Positions 9,151 through 17,100 of a stretch of 56,960 nucleotides of DNA are shown piece by piece (the first letter of the stretch is position 1; the number at the start of each line of letters is the position of its first letter). Made by a program: the position numbers and the translations under genes. Origin of the DNA: Jiella sonneratiae (GTDB lineage Bacteria > Pseudomonadota > Alphaproteobacteria > Rhizobiales > Rhizobiaceae). Where the stretch lies: NCBI RefSeq assembly GCF_017353515.1, contig NZ_JAFMPY010000031.1:1-56960 (forward strand), read 5' to 3'. The notes below the pieces were generated by a model. It searched no databases, was not told where the DNA came from, and saw nothing but the letters and a program-made list of their open reading frames with translations.

Positions 9151-10212
9151 TCAGAGAGGAGCCGGCAGCTCCACCTTCAGCCGCGCCGCATGCGGGGCGA
9201 GGCTCTCGACGATGCCCGGATGCAGCGGCACGCCGTGTTGCAGCGCCTGCCGCCTGCGGTTCAGACCGGCCTCGCCGGGCAGTCGGACCCGCTCGACACC
9301 CGGACGCGGCGGATTGTCGTGACAGGCATCGGCCAGCCAGCCGGTCTGCCTCAGGAAGGCCGCACGGCCGCCGAACGCCTCGGGATCGTAGACCTGGATC
9401 GTCACGGCGGCATTGGTGCCCTTCGGCGCGTCGGCGCGCCCGTAGCCGGCAAGACCCTGCGTCAGCGCTTCGGCGTGAAGGGCCATGCCGTAACCCTTCT
9501 GGCCGTGGTCGTGGCCGCCGGTCGGCAGCAGCGTCCCGCCCTCGGCGATCACCTTTGGATCGCTCGAAGGCCGGCCGGCGCTGTCCATCAGCCAGGCATG
9601 CGGAAACTGCCGGCCCTCGCGCATGAGCCGCTGGCTCATGTTGACGGTGGTGATCGAGGCCGAGATGTCGATGAGGATCGGATCGCCGGGCGTCGGGATG
9701 CCGTGGGCGACGGGGTCGGGCGTATAGACGCCCTTCAGCCCGCCGAACGGCGCGACCTGCGCTCCGGACGGGCTGGAACTGGCGATCGTCGCCATCATGC
9801 CCCGGTCGGTGGCGATCGTCAGATAGGCCGCGAGACAGCCGATGTGATGGCTGTCGCCGATCGCCACCGTCGCCGCGCCGTGGACCATCGCCCGTTCGCA
9901 GGCGAGTTCCAGACCCTTCGCGGTCAGCCAGGCCCCGGGCAGGCGCCTGCCGCGCCAGGTGACCACCGCCCCGCGGTCGGCGATCGTCTCGGGTTCCCCC
10001 GCCGTCGCCATCACGCCGTCGGCGATGCTGTCGAGATACCAGCCTGCGAGCGCAAGGCCGTGGGTGGAGTGGCCGAGGAGATCCGCCTCGACCAGATAGT
10101 GCGCGACGGCGACGGCCTTTTCCCGTTCGAGGCCGGCCGCCACGAACAGCGCCTGCGTCGCGGCGACCAGCGCCTTCGCGTCGTAGCGCGGCGGCGCGGC
10201 GTCAGCGTCCAT
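9151..10212 (-). CDS. Ldh/YlbC-family NAD(P)-dependent oxidoreductase
   Basis: A malate/L-lactate dehydrogenase-fold enzyme (ldh_2 family: AllD, ComC, YiaK, DpkA relatives), 353 residues. It oxidises a 2-hydroxy acid or reduces a 2-oxo acid or imine. Seen are the active-site HSTHG segment near residue 48, the nucleotide-binding GDSHHIG segment, VAHGIPTPGDPILIDISAS, and GGHDHGQKGYGMAL. Its start overlaps the preceding 2-hydroxyacid dehydrogenase gene by 11 bases, so it is the last gene of the tct operon. The substrate is not evident from sequence. Confidence 0.88.
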   Translation of the reverse strand: MDADAAPPRYDAKALVAATQALFVAAGLEREKAVAVAHYLVEADLLGHSTHGLALAGWYLDSIADGVMATAGEPETIADRGAVVTWRGRRLPGAWLTAKGLELACERAMVHGAATVAIGDSHHIGCLAAYLTIATDRGMMATIASSSPSGAQVAPFGGLKGVYTPDPVAHGIPTPGDPILIDISASITTVNMSQRLMREGRQFPHAWLMDSAGRPSSDPKVIAEGGTLLPTGGHDHGQKGYGMALHAEALTQGLAGYGRADAPKGTNAAVTIQVYDPEAFGGRAAFLRQTGWLADACHDNPPRPGVERVRLPGEAGLNRRRQALQHGVPLHPGIVESLAPHAARLKVELPAPL

Positions 10213-11179
10213 GCCGACCCTCGAAGACTTCCGGATTGAGCACCCGGGCCGGTCTGCCGCCGGCCATCAGTTCCTTGATGTCGGCAATGTTCATGAGACC
10301 CATGCGCTCGATGGATTCGGTGGTGTCGGCGCCGGTATGCGGCGTGAACACGACCCTCTCGCAGCGAAAGATCGGATGCGCGACGTCCGGCGGTTCCTGG
10401 CTGTAGGCGTCGATCGCCGCTCCGCCCAGACGCCCGGCCGAAATCGCCGCGGCGAGTGCGTCGAGATCGACCACTTCGCCGCGCGCCAGATTGAGGAGAC
10501 AGGCCGTCGGCTTCATCAGCGCGAGCCGCGCCGCATCGATCAGCGCCGCATTGTCCTTGCCGCCGAAGACGTGCAGCGAGACGTAGTCCGACCGCGCCAG
10601 GAGGTCGTCGAGCGGCACGAGCTCGATGGCGTTCTCGCGGGCGAAAGCGGCGTCCGGACGAAGGTCTGTCGCCAGCACCGACAGGCCGAGCGCGCGGGCC
10701 TTTTGCGCCAGGATCCGCCCGATGTTTCCGAGCCCGACGACGCCGAGCGTCTTGTCGGCGAGTTCGCTCCCGACCTTTCGGTTCCAGCCGCCGCCGACGA
10801 CGTCGCGGTGGCCCGAGGCGATGTTGCGGGCGAAGGCGAACATCATGCCGAGGGCGAGCTCGGCCACGGCGTTGGCGTTGGCGCCCGGCGTGTTGAGCAC
10901 CGGGATGCCGCGGGCGGTGCAGGCGGCGATGTCGATCTTTTCGACCCCGACGCCATGCTTGAGGACCGCCTTGAGGTTCGGCGCCGCATCGAGCGTCGCC
11001 TCGGTCACCGCCACGAGACCCGCGACGATGTAGTCGACGCGCGCCAGGTGATCCGACAGGCCGCCGTCGGGACGGGAGGTGTCGACGCAGCGGATGACCT
11101 CCCAGCCCGATGCTTCGAGCGCTGCGGGAACGCGGCCGTGCCGGCCGAAGCCCGGCGAGGTGGTGGCAAGGACGGTCAT
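10202..11179 (-). CDS. D-isomer-specific 2-hydroxyacid dehydrogenase
   Basis: A NAD(P)-dependent dehydrogenase of the SerA/GhrB superfamily, 325 residues. The Rossmann motif VGLGNIGRILAQKA lies about residues 146-159. The catalytic triad is present as Arg in LNLARGEVVD, Glu in SQEPPD and His in FTPHTGAD. There is no C-terminal ACT domain, unlike long SerA. The start overlaps the stop of the DapA-like gene by 4 bases (ATGA), showing co-translation. It probably interconverts a 2-oxo acid and D-2-hydroxy acid within the same pathway. Confidence 0.92.
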   Translation of the reverse strand: MTVLATTSPGFGRHGRVPAALEASGWEVIRCVDTSRPDGGLSDHLARVDYIVAGLVAVTEATLDAAPNLKAVLKHGVGVEKIDIAACTARGIPVLNTPGANANAVAELALGMMFAFARNIASGHRDVVGGGWNRKVGSELADKTLGVVGLGNIGRILAQKARALGLSVLATDLRPDAAFARENAIELVPLDDLLARSDYVSLHVFGGKDNAALIDAARLALMKPTACLLNLARGEVVDLDALAAAISAGRLGGAAIDAYSQEPPDVAHPIFRCERVVFTPHTGADTTESIERMGLMNIADIKELMAGGRPARVLNPEVFEGRHGR

Positions 11180-12084
11180 TGCGCGGCCTCGGCGGAGCGG
11201 GTGAGGCCGTGCGCCTCGAGGATACGGCCGATCGCGGCATCCTGCTCCGGGGTCGGCAGCAGCGCCGGCTGGCGGCTGGCACCGACGCTCGGGTCCATCA
11301 GGTAGAGCGCCCGCTTGACGAGGGCGGGGGGATAACCAAGCGCGTAGAGGTCGGTCCGCAGCGCCGTGAAGCGCTCCTGCTGGCGCGCCGCCTCTTGCGC
11401 GTCGCCTTCGTTGTGGGCCCGGCAGATCGCGGCGAGGACCTCCGGCATGACGTTGCCGAGGCCCGAGATGCAGCCCTTGGCGCCGTTCTCGAACGACCAG
11501 AGCACGAGGGAGTCGGGGCCGGAATAGACGTCGAACCGGTCGCTCGCGGCCTTCGATACCGCGAGATAGGCTTCCAGCGTCTCTTTGGCGCCGCCGCTGT
11601 CCTTGATGCCGGCGATGTTGCCGTGCCGCGCCAGCGTCGCGGCGGTCTTAGGCTCGATGTGGTTCTGCGTGCGGGCCGGGATGTCGTAGAGATAGACCGG
11701 GGTCGAGACGCTGTCGGCGACCGTCGAAAAGTGGCGCACCAGCCCGTCCTGGGTACAGGCGATGAAATAGGGGGTGATGACCGCGATGCCGTCGACCCCG
11801 ATCCGGTCGAATTCCTTCGCGAGCAGCACGGTTTCGTGGGTCGCGGGCATTCCGGCGTTGACGATGACGCGCGCCTTCCCGCCGACCTCGGCGACGACTT
11901 CCTCGGTGAGCCGCACCTTCTCGTCGAACGTCAGGGCCGTGAAGTCGCCGTTGGTGCCGGCGCACATGATGTTGTTGCCGGCCTGCACCTGACGCCGGAC
12001 CTGGCGGCGCGTCGCCTCGTAGTCGATGGCTTCGTCGTCGCGAAAGCAGGTGACCAGGGCGACGAAGGTCTCGCAATCGGCCAT
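11176..12084 (-). CDS. DapA/NAL-family aldolase or dehydratase
   Basis: A (beta/alpha)8 class I lyase of the dihydrodipicolinate synthase/N-acetylneuraminate lyase family, 302 residues. The Schiff-base lysine is K161 in GIKDSGG, with Y133 in YLYDIP. The substrate-carboxylate loop reads GTNGDF instead of GTTGE, which argues against a housekeeping DapA. A catabolic 2-keto-3-deoxy sugar acid aldolase or similar is more likely. ATG 12084 has GGAG five bases upstream. An alternative ATG at 12102 shares a base with the tctA stop (TAATG) and cannot be excluded. Confidence 0.9.
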   Translation of the reverse strand: MADCETFVALVTCFRDDEAIDYEATRRQVRRQVQAGNNIMCAGTNGDFTALTFDEKVRLTEEVVAEVGGKARVIVNAGMPATHETVLLAKEFDRIGVDGIAVITPYFIACTQDGLVRHFSTVADSVSTPVYLYDIPARTQNHIEPKTAATLARHGNIAGIKDSGGAKETLEAYLAVSKAASDRFDVYSGPDSLVLWSFENGAKGCISGLGNVMPEVLAAICRAHNEGDAQEAARQQERFTALRTDLYALGYPPALVKRALYLMDPSVGASRQPALLPTPEQDAAIGRILEAHGLTRSAEAAQ

Positions 12085-12101
12085 GAATTCTCCAATGCTC
12101 A

Positions 12102-13589
12102 TTATTGTGCCGGTGTGGCGATGGTGGTCTGGCCGCGGAACTGCCGCAGCAGGGGCAGCAGGATCGACAGTGCGGCGAGGGCGAGGAACAGCAGGCAGAT
12201 CGGCGTCGAGACGAAGGCGATGACGTCGTCGCCGCTCTGCAGCAGGCCGCGCCGGAGATTGGCTTCGGCCATCGGCCCGAGGATCAGCGCGATGCAGAGC
12301 GCCGCCTGCGAGAAGCCGAACTTCTGCATGCCGTAGCCCAGCACCCCGAAACCGACCATCGTGTAGAGGTCGACGACGTTCAGGTTGATCGCGAAGGAGC
12401 CGATGAAGCAGAAGGCGACGATCGACATCGTCAGGATGCGCTTCGGGATCATCAGGATGCGCGAGAACAGGCCGATGCCGAGCATGCCGAAGACGAACAT
12501 GAAGATGGTGGCGACGAAGGTGCCGGCGAACATGCCGACGATGACGTCCGGCCGGCTCTGGAACAGCATCGGCCCGGGCGCCAGCCCCTGGATCATCAGG
12601 CCGCCCATCAGAACCGCGGTCACCACGTCGCCCGGCACGCCGAGCGCCAGGAGAGGGATCAGCGCCGCGGCGCAGACGGCGTTGTTGGCGCTTTCGGTCG
12701 CCGCGACGCCGGGCATGTGCCCGGTCCCGAACTTTTCCGGGGTCTTCGAGCTTCGGCGCGCCTCGCTGTAGGCGATCCACGAGGCGGTGCCCGAGCCGGT
12801 GCCGGGAATGATGCCGATGATGGTTCCGATGATCGAGCCGCGGATCAGCGCCGGCACCGATTCCTTCATGTCGGCAAGGCTCGGCCAGCGGCCGGAGACC
12901 TTCATCGCCGGGCCCTCGTCGGCGAAGATCTTCTCCATCTGGACGAAGACTTCCGACAGGGCGAAGAGGCCGATGAGCGCCGGGGTGAAGGCGAAGCCGG
13001 AGGCAAATCCCGAGACGCCGAAGGTGTAGCGCAGGGCGCCCGAAATCGGATCGGCGCCGACGGTGGAGATCAGCACGCCGGCGAGGCCGGCGATCGCGCC
13101 TTTGAGGACGTCGCCGGAGAGCGAGGCGATGATGGTGAGGCCGAAGAGCGCGAGGGCGAAATATTCGGCCGGGCCGAACTGCAGCGCGAAGGAGGCGAGC
13201 TGCGGCGCGAGGGTCGCGAGGACGACGGCCGCGAAGATGCCGCCGATGAAGGAGGCGATCGTCGCCATGCCGAGCGCCTTGCCGGCCTGGCCCTTCTGGG
13301 CCAGCGGATAGCCGTCGAGGACCGTCGCGGCCGAGGAAGGCGTGCCGGGCGTGCGCAGCAGGATGGCGGAGATGCAGCCGCCGTAGATGCCGCCGATATA
13401 GATGCCGATCAGCATGTTGAGGCCGAGGATCGGCTGCATCCCGAAGGTGAGCGGGATGAGCAGCGCGACCCCCATCGTGGCGGTGAGGCCGGGAAGGGCG
13501 CCGATGATCAGGCCGCCGATCGTCCCGAGCGCGATGACCCAGAGGACGTTCGGTGCAAAGACCGGCAGGACGTATTGCAGGGCATCCAT
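12102..13589 (-). CDS. tctA: Tripartite tricarboxylate transporter permease TctA
   Basis: The large membrane subunit of a TTT-family secondary importer, 495 residues with about 11-12 predicted helices. Family segments seen are GALPGLTATMGVALLIPLTF, GGISAILL-like YGGCISAILLRTPGTPSSAATVLDGYPLA, and IPGTGSGTASWIAYSEA. It uses ion gradients to import a carboxylate delivered by TctC. It is encoded after tctB and tctC and directly before the DapA-like gene, so the imported acid is presumably the substrate of the downstream enzymes. Confidence 0.95.
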   Translation of the reverse strand: MDALQYVLPVFAPNVLWVIALGTIGGLIIGALPGLTATMGVALLIPLTFGMQPILGLNMLIGIYIGGIYGGCISAILLRTPGTPSSAATVLDGYPLAQKGQAGKALGMATIASFIGGIFAAVVLATLAPQLASFALQFGPAEYFALALFGLTIIASLSGDVLKGAIAGLAGVLISTVGADPISGALRYTFGVSGFASGFAFTPALIGLFALSEVFVQMEKIFADEGPAMKVSGRWPSLADMKESVPALIRGSIIGTIIGIIPGTGSGTASWIAYSEARRSSKTPEKFGTGHMPGVAATESANNAVCAAALIPLLALGVPGDVVTAVLMGGLMIQGLAPGPMLFQSRPDVIVGMFAGTFVATIFMFVFGMLGIGLFSRILMIPKRILTMSIVAFCFIGSFAINLNVVDLYTMVGFGVLGYGMQKFGFSQAALCIALILGPMAEANLRRGLLQSGDDVIAFVSTPICLLFLALAALSILLPLLRQFRGQTTIATPAQ

Positions 13590-13678
13590 GTTGCTGTGCG
13601 CCGTTACCGAGAGGATCCTTCGCCGCCGGCCGCCCGCCGATCCGGGGCAGGCGGCCTTTCGCGGCGGCGGCGCCCCGG

Positions 13679-13693
13679 CGCCCCTTGGGGGCG
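13679..13693. other. Stem-loop between tctC and tctA
   Basis: CGCCCC-TTG-GGGGCG forms a perfect 6-bp GC stem within the 126 bp gap after the tctC stop. Such hairpins between binding-protein and permease genes commonly protect the abundant binding-protein mRNA. No T-tract follows, so full termination is unlikely. Confidence 0.4.
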
Positions 13694-13715
13694 GGAAGCG
13701 CCGACGAATGACCGC

Positions 13716-14687
13716 CTACTTCGCGTTCATTCCATACATGCCGAGATCGCGGATGACCGCTTCGGCTTCCTTGCTGTCCTTGCGGGCGAGCTTTTCGTAG
13801 CCTTCGGCGTCGCGATATTCGACGAACTCGCCCATGTCCTTCATGCGCTTCAGGAATTCGGGGTCGTTGAAGGTTTCCTCAAAGGCCTGCTGCAGGGTCT
13901 TCTTGACGTCGTCGGGCATGCCCTTCGGGCCGATGATGCCCTTCCATGAGGACCAGGTGAAGTCGATGCCCTTCTCGACCGCCGTCGGCGTGTCGGGATA
14001 GTCGGGGATCCGCTTGTCCTCCATGATGAAGATCGGCGTCACCGCTTTGGCGTCGACCTGGGCCTTCGCCTCGGCCGGCGTCGAGATCGTCGCGTCGATG
14101 TGGCCGCCGACGCAGGCGGTCATCGCCTCCGAGGCGCCCCCGAACGGCACGTCCGCGATCTTGATGCCGGCCTTTTCGGCAAAGGCCTGCATGGCGATCT
14201 GGTTGGCGCCGCCGGCGCCGGAATTGCCGACCTGGACCTTGCCGGGATTTTCCTTCGCATAGGCGAGGAATTCGTCGAAGTTCTTGAACGGCGCGCCGGA
14301 GCAGCCGAGCAGGATCTGCAGGTTGCGGCCCATCAGGGCGATGAATTCGACGTCGTCGAGCTTGTAGTCGGTGCCGCCGTAATGCGGCAGGAGGGCGAGG
14401 GGGCCCTGCGACCCGGTGCCGAGCGTGTAGCCGTCGGGCCGGGCATGGAGGACCGCGCTGGTGCCGATGGCGCCGCCGCCGCCCGGCTGGTTGCGGATGA
14501 TCATCGTGCTGCCGTCGAGATGCTTCTGGAACACCTCGGCCATGATGCGGGCCGACAGGTCGGTGCCGCCGCCGGCCGAATAGGGGACGACGACCTGGAT
14601 CGGCCGCGCCGGATAGTCCTGTGCCGCGGCCACGCCGGCACCGCCGCACAATGCGGCGGCGATCACTGCTGTCAGAACGAGTTTCAT
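13716..14687 (-). CDS. tctC: TTT solute-binding protein TctC (Bug family)
   Basis: A periplasmic binding protein of 323 residues. A signal peptide ends at about AAAQ|DYPARPI (cleavage near residue 22). Typical Bug motifs follow: YPARPIQVVVPYSAGGGTDLSARIM, NQPGGGGAIG, GYTLGTGSQG and VGNSGAGGANQIA. It binds a carboxylated substrate and hands it to TctAB. It lies 37 bp after tctB and is followed by a stem-loop and then tctA. Confidence 0.95.
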   Translation of the reverse strand: MKLVLTAVIAAALCGGAGVAAAQDYPARPIQVVVPYSAGGGTDLSARIMAEVFQKHLDGSTMIIRNQPGGGGAIGTSAVLHARPDGYTLGTGSQGPLALLPHYGGTDYKLDDVEFIALMGRNLQILLGCSGAPFKNFDEFLAYAKENPGKVQVGNSGAGGANQIAMQAFAEKAGIKIADVPFGGASEAMTACVGGHIDATISTPAEAKAQVDAKAVTPIFIMEDKRIPDYPDTPTAVEKGIDFTWSSWKGIIGPKGMPDDVKKTLQQAFEETFNDPEFLKRMKDMGEFVEYRDAEGYEKLARKDSKEAEAVIRDLGMYGMNAK

Positions 14688-14724
14688 CGCTGTATTCCTC
14701 CCTGGAGATGACGAGATCGTGCCG

Positions 14725-15219
14725 TCAGGGCAGCCACACGCCGAGATAGCGGGTGAAGCCCCAGTAGACGGCTGCGGTGATGATCAGCGGCAGGACGATC
14801 AGGCGAATCCAGTTGCGTTCGCCGAGAAGCGCCATGCCGGCAACGAAGACGACGGCGGTGGTCGCCAGATAGCCGACGGGCATGAAGAATGCCGCATAGG
14901 CGACGAGCAGGAGCGCGAAGACCGCCATCCGCCGCAGGGTTGTCCCGGACGGTGCCCCGCCCGCCGCGTCGTTGGGATCGGACGGCGTCGTGGCGGCGGC
15001 GAGGTCCTGCGGCACCGCCGATCGCTGCGCGACGGCCGAGCGGAGCATCAGCGCCAGGGTGAGGACGACGATCCCGCCGATCATCAGCCACGGCACGAAG
15101 TTCGGACCGGCCGAGGTGCCGGTCGCGACCGCCGGAATCCGCAGCGTCCGCCAGCCGGCGAAGGCGCAGAAGGCGAGGATGCCCGCGCCGATCCAGATGT
15201 CGGTCCGTCTCGACGGCAC
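14725..15219 (-). CDS. tctB: TTT small permease subunit TctB
   Basis: A small membrane protein of 164 residues with four hydrophobic segments, beginning TDIWIGAGILAFCAFAGW and ending in a paired helical hairpin. This is the DUF1468/TctB layout. GTG 15219 was chosen because GGGAGGAA lies 5-12 bases upstream and family homology begins there; longer upstream frames are not supported. It is the first gene of the operon. The order tctB-tctC-tctA differs from the more usual tctC-tctB-tctA. Confidence 0.85.
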   Translation of the reverse strand: MPSRRTDIWIGAGILAFCAFAGWRTLRIPAVATGTSAGPNFVPWLMIGGIVVLTLALMLRSAVAQRSAVPQDLAAATTPSDPNDAAGGAPSGTTLRRMAVFALLLVAYAAFFMPVGYLATTAVVFVAGMALLGERNWIRLIVLPLIITAAVYWGFTRYLGVWLP

Positions 15220-15644
15220 GGCTTCCTCCCACTGCTCCGCGGGGCCGGTCCGGACGACCGCCCCGCCGGGCAAGGAATTCCAAATTCGTAATCCTGTCAA
15301 CAAAGAATCGACCTTTTGCACCAGATATCCCAATCTGAGGCGCCGTCGAAGAAAAAATGACTGTTGAAACAATGCGATAAAAAGGAAAGTCCTGGCATCG
15401 AAATCGACGCAGCTGCGCCGTCGTGACCGACATCTCGCCCTCGGACGCCTCCGAAACCGGCAGCTTCTCGGCCTCGGCGGGCGGTTTCGTTGACAAGTGT
15501 ACGAGCCGCCCCGTAGATAGGCGGACCGCACCGCCGGCACCTTCCCGTCCGTCTTTCGAGAGATGATCGGGCATTGCCGGGAGACCGAAATTGTAAGCTT
15601 GTCGCGCCGCGTGGCTGGAGCCCGAGGCGTCGGGAGACACGACC
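15220..15644. other. Divergent intergenic region, tctB / Fe-ADH
   Basis: 425 bp with AT-richer DNA at about 15290-15400, unusual for this window, presumably holding the promoters of both the leftward tct operon and the rightward Fe-ADH gene. A minus-strand TTGACA lies at about 15295-15300 but lacks a clear -10. No copy of the TGACWTGTCA motif was found here, so the GntR protein may not control this pair. Confidence 0.5.
15490..15519 (+). promoter_or_regulatory. Possible promoter for the Fe-ADH gene
   Basis: TTGACA (15490-15495) and TAGATA (15514-15519) are 18 bp apart on the plus strand. Transcription would start about 120 bases before the Fe-ADH ATG. The -35 is perfect, the -10 is moderate. 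Confidence 0.35.
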
Positions 15645-16769
15645 ATGACCACGATCGATCGCCCGCTTGAGATGCTCCGGCCCGCCATGCTGCGCTTCGG
15701 CGCCGGCCAGGTCTCGACCCTGGCCGACTGGCTGCGCGACGAGGGATGCCGGCGCGCCTTCGTCGTGTCGGACGCCTTCAACGCCGCCCGGATCGACGTT
15801 CTCGCCCTGACGGAGCCCGGCATCTTCGGCACCGTGAAGCCCGAGCCGGACGTCCCCAATCTCGAAGCGGCCGTCGCCGCCGCCCGGGCCTTCGGACCGG
15901 ACGTCGTGATCGGCTTCGGCGGCGGCAGCGCCATGGATCTCGCCAAGCTCGTCGCCGTGCTCCTGGGCAGCGACAGGCGGATCGAGGACATCGTCGGGCC
16001 GGGCCGGGCCCCGCGGCGCAATCTGCGGCTCGTCCAGGTGCCGACCACCGCCGGCACGGGAAGCGAGGTCGGCACCCGGGCGCTGGTGACGGATCCGTCG
16101 AGCCGCAACAAGCTCGCGGTCGAAAGCCGCCACATGCTGGCCGATCTCGCGATCGTCGATCCCGGCCTGACGATCTCGGTGCCGCCGGCGGTCACCGCCG
16201 CGACCGGCGTCGACGCCATGGCGCACTGCGTCGAGGCCTTCACCAGCCGCCGCTCGCATCCGATCGTCGACGCCTATGCGCTTCAGGGGATCGACCTCGT
16301 CGGGCGGTATCTCGCCCGCGCCGTGCAAGACGGCTCCGACATCGAAGCCCGGGCCGGCCTGTCGCTCGCCTCCTTCTACGGCGGCGTCTGCCTCGGCCCG
16401 GTGAACACCACCGCCGGGCACGCGATCTCCTATCCGCTCGGCACGCGCCACGACATCGCCCACGGCGTCGCGAATGCGCTGATCTTCCCGCACGCGCTCG
16501 CGGCCAACGCGTCGAGCGTGCCGGACAAGACCGCGGCGATCGGGCGGTCGCTGGGGTTCGACGCGCGCGACGAAGCGGCGACCCTCGAGGGCGCCTTCGC
16601 CTTCTGCCAGGGGCTCGGTCTCGACATGCGGCTCGCCGCCCACGGCGTGCCGCGGGACGATCTCGCCGCGATGGCTGCCGAAGCGCACAAGATCCGCCGT
16701 CTGCTCGACCACAATCCGAAGCAGCTGGCGGAAGCCGACATCCTGCGGATCTACGAGGCGGCGTTCTGA
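15645..16769 (+). CDS. Iron-containing (type III) alcohol dehydrogenase
   Basis: A NAD(P)-dependent Fe-ADH of 374 residues. The nucleotide-binding GFGGGSAMDLAK is followed by PTTAGTGSEV. The metal ligands can be placed as Asp and His in GVDAMAHCVEA, His in AGHAISYPLG and His in HDIAHG, all present. Relatives act on 4-hydroxybutyrate, maleylacetate, 1,3-propanediol and lactaldehyde, so the substrate cannot be fixed. It is divergent from the tct operon and may belong to the same sugar-acid pathway, oxidising or reducing an aldehyde product of the DapA-like lyase. Confidence 0.92.
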   Translation: MTTIDRPLEMLRPAMLRFGAGQVSTLADWLRDEGCRRAFVVSDAFNAARIDVLALTEPGIFGTVKPEPDVPNLEAAVAAARAFGPDVVIGFGGGSAMDLAKLVAVLLGSDRRIEDIVGPGRAPRRNLRLVQVPTTAGTGSEVGTRALVTDPSSRNKLAVESRHMLADLAIVDPGLTISVPPAVTAATGVDAMAHCVEAFTSRRSHPIVDAYALQGIDLVGRYLARAVQDGSDIEARAGLSLASFYGGVCLGPVNTTAGHAISYPLGTRHDIAHGVANALIFPHALAANASSVPDKTAAIGRSLGFDARDEAATLEGAFAFCQGLGLDMRLAAHGVPRDDLAAMAAEAHKIRRLLDHNPKQLAEADILRIYEAAF

Positions 16770-17100
16770 CCCTGAACGCGGCGCACTAAGCGGCCGCGCA
16801 TCCGAGGCGTATCAAAAGAGGCCGGGACGTTCGGCGGCCGTCCGGGCCCGGCCGTTGCAGCCGGCGTTGCCGCGCAGCCCCACCGGCCCTCGCGGTGCTG
16901 ACGTTCCGTCGGCCGGGTGCAGGAAGAAGACTTGCTCTTCCTTGACGAAGAGCCCGCTTCCTGTCGCCAAGCTGTTTCCAGCCGTGTAAGCCTTGCCGAC
17001 CGTCCGCCAATATTAGTGAAGTTTTGATACCTTCTCTGGAAGAAAGGGTACGCGACCAGTCCTGCCGTTTGCGGCGGTCAAATCCCGAGAGCTTTGCAAG
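16770..17100. other. Intergenic region, Fe-ADH to chemoreceptor
   Basis: 331 bp. It contains GC-rich dyads near 16835-16860, and a short hairpin with GGAAGA/TCTTCC arms near 16920-16940 with no T-tract. AT-richer DNA at about 17010-17040 may hold the chemoreceptor promoter. No gene seen. Confidence 0.5.

Noticed and set aside
12105-13949. 614-codon plus-strand frame opposite tctA and the end of tctC
   Set aside because: Antisense shadow of strongly biased codons; the composition is low-complexity Asp/Arg/Glu and it spans two real genes.
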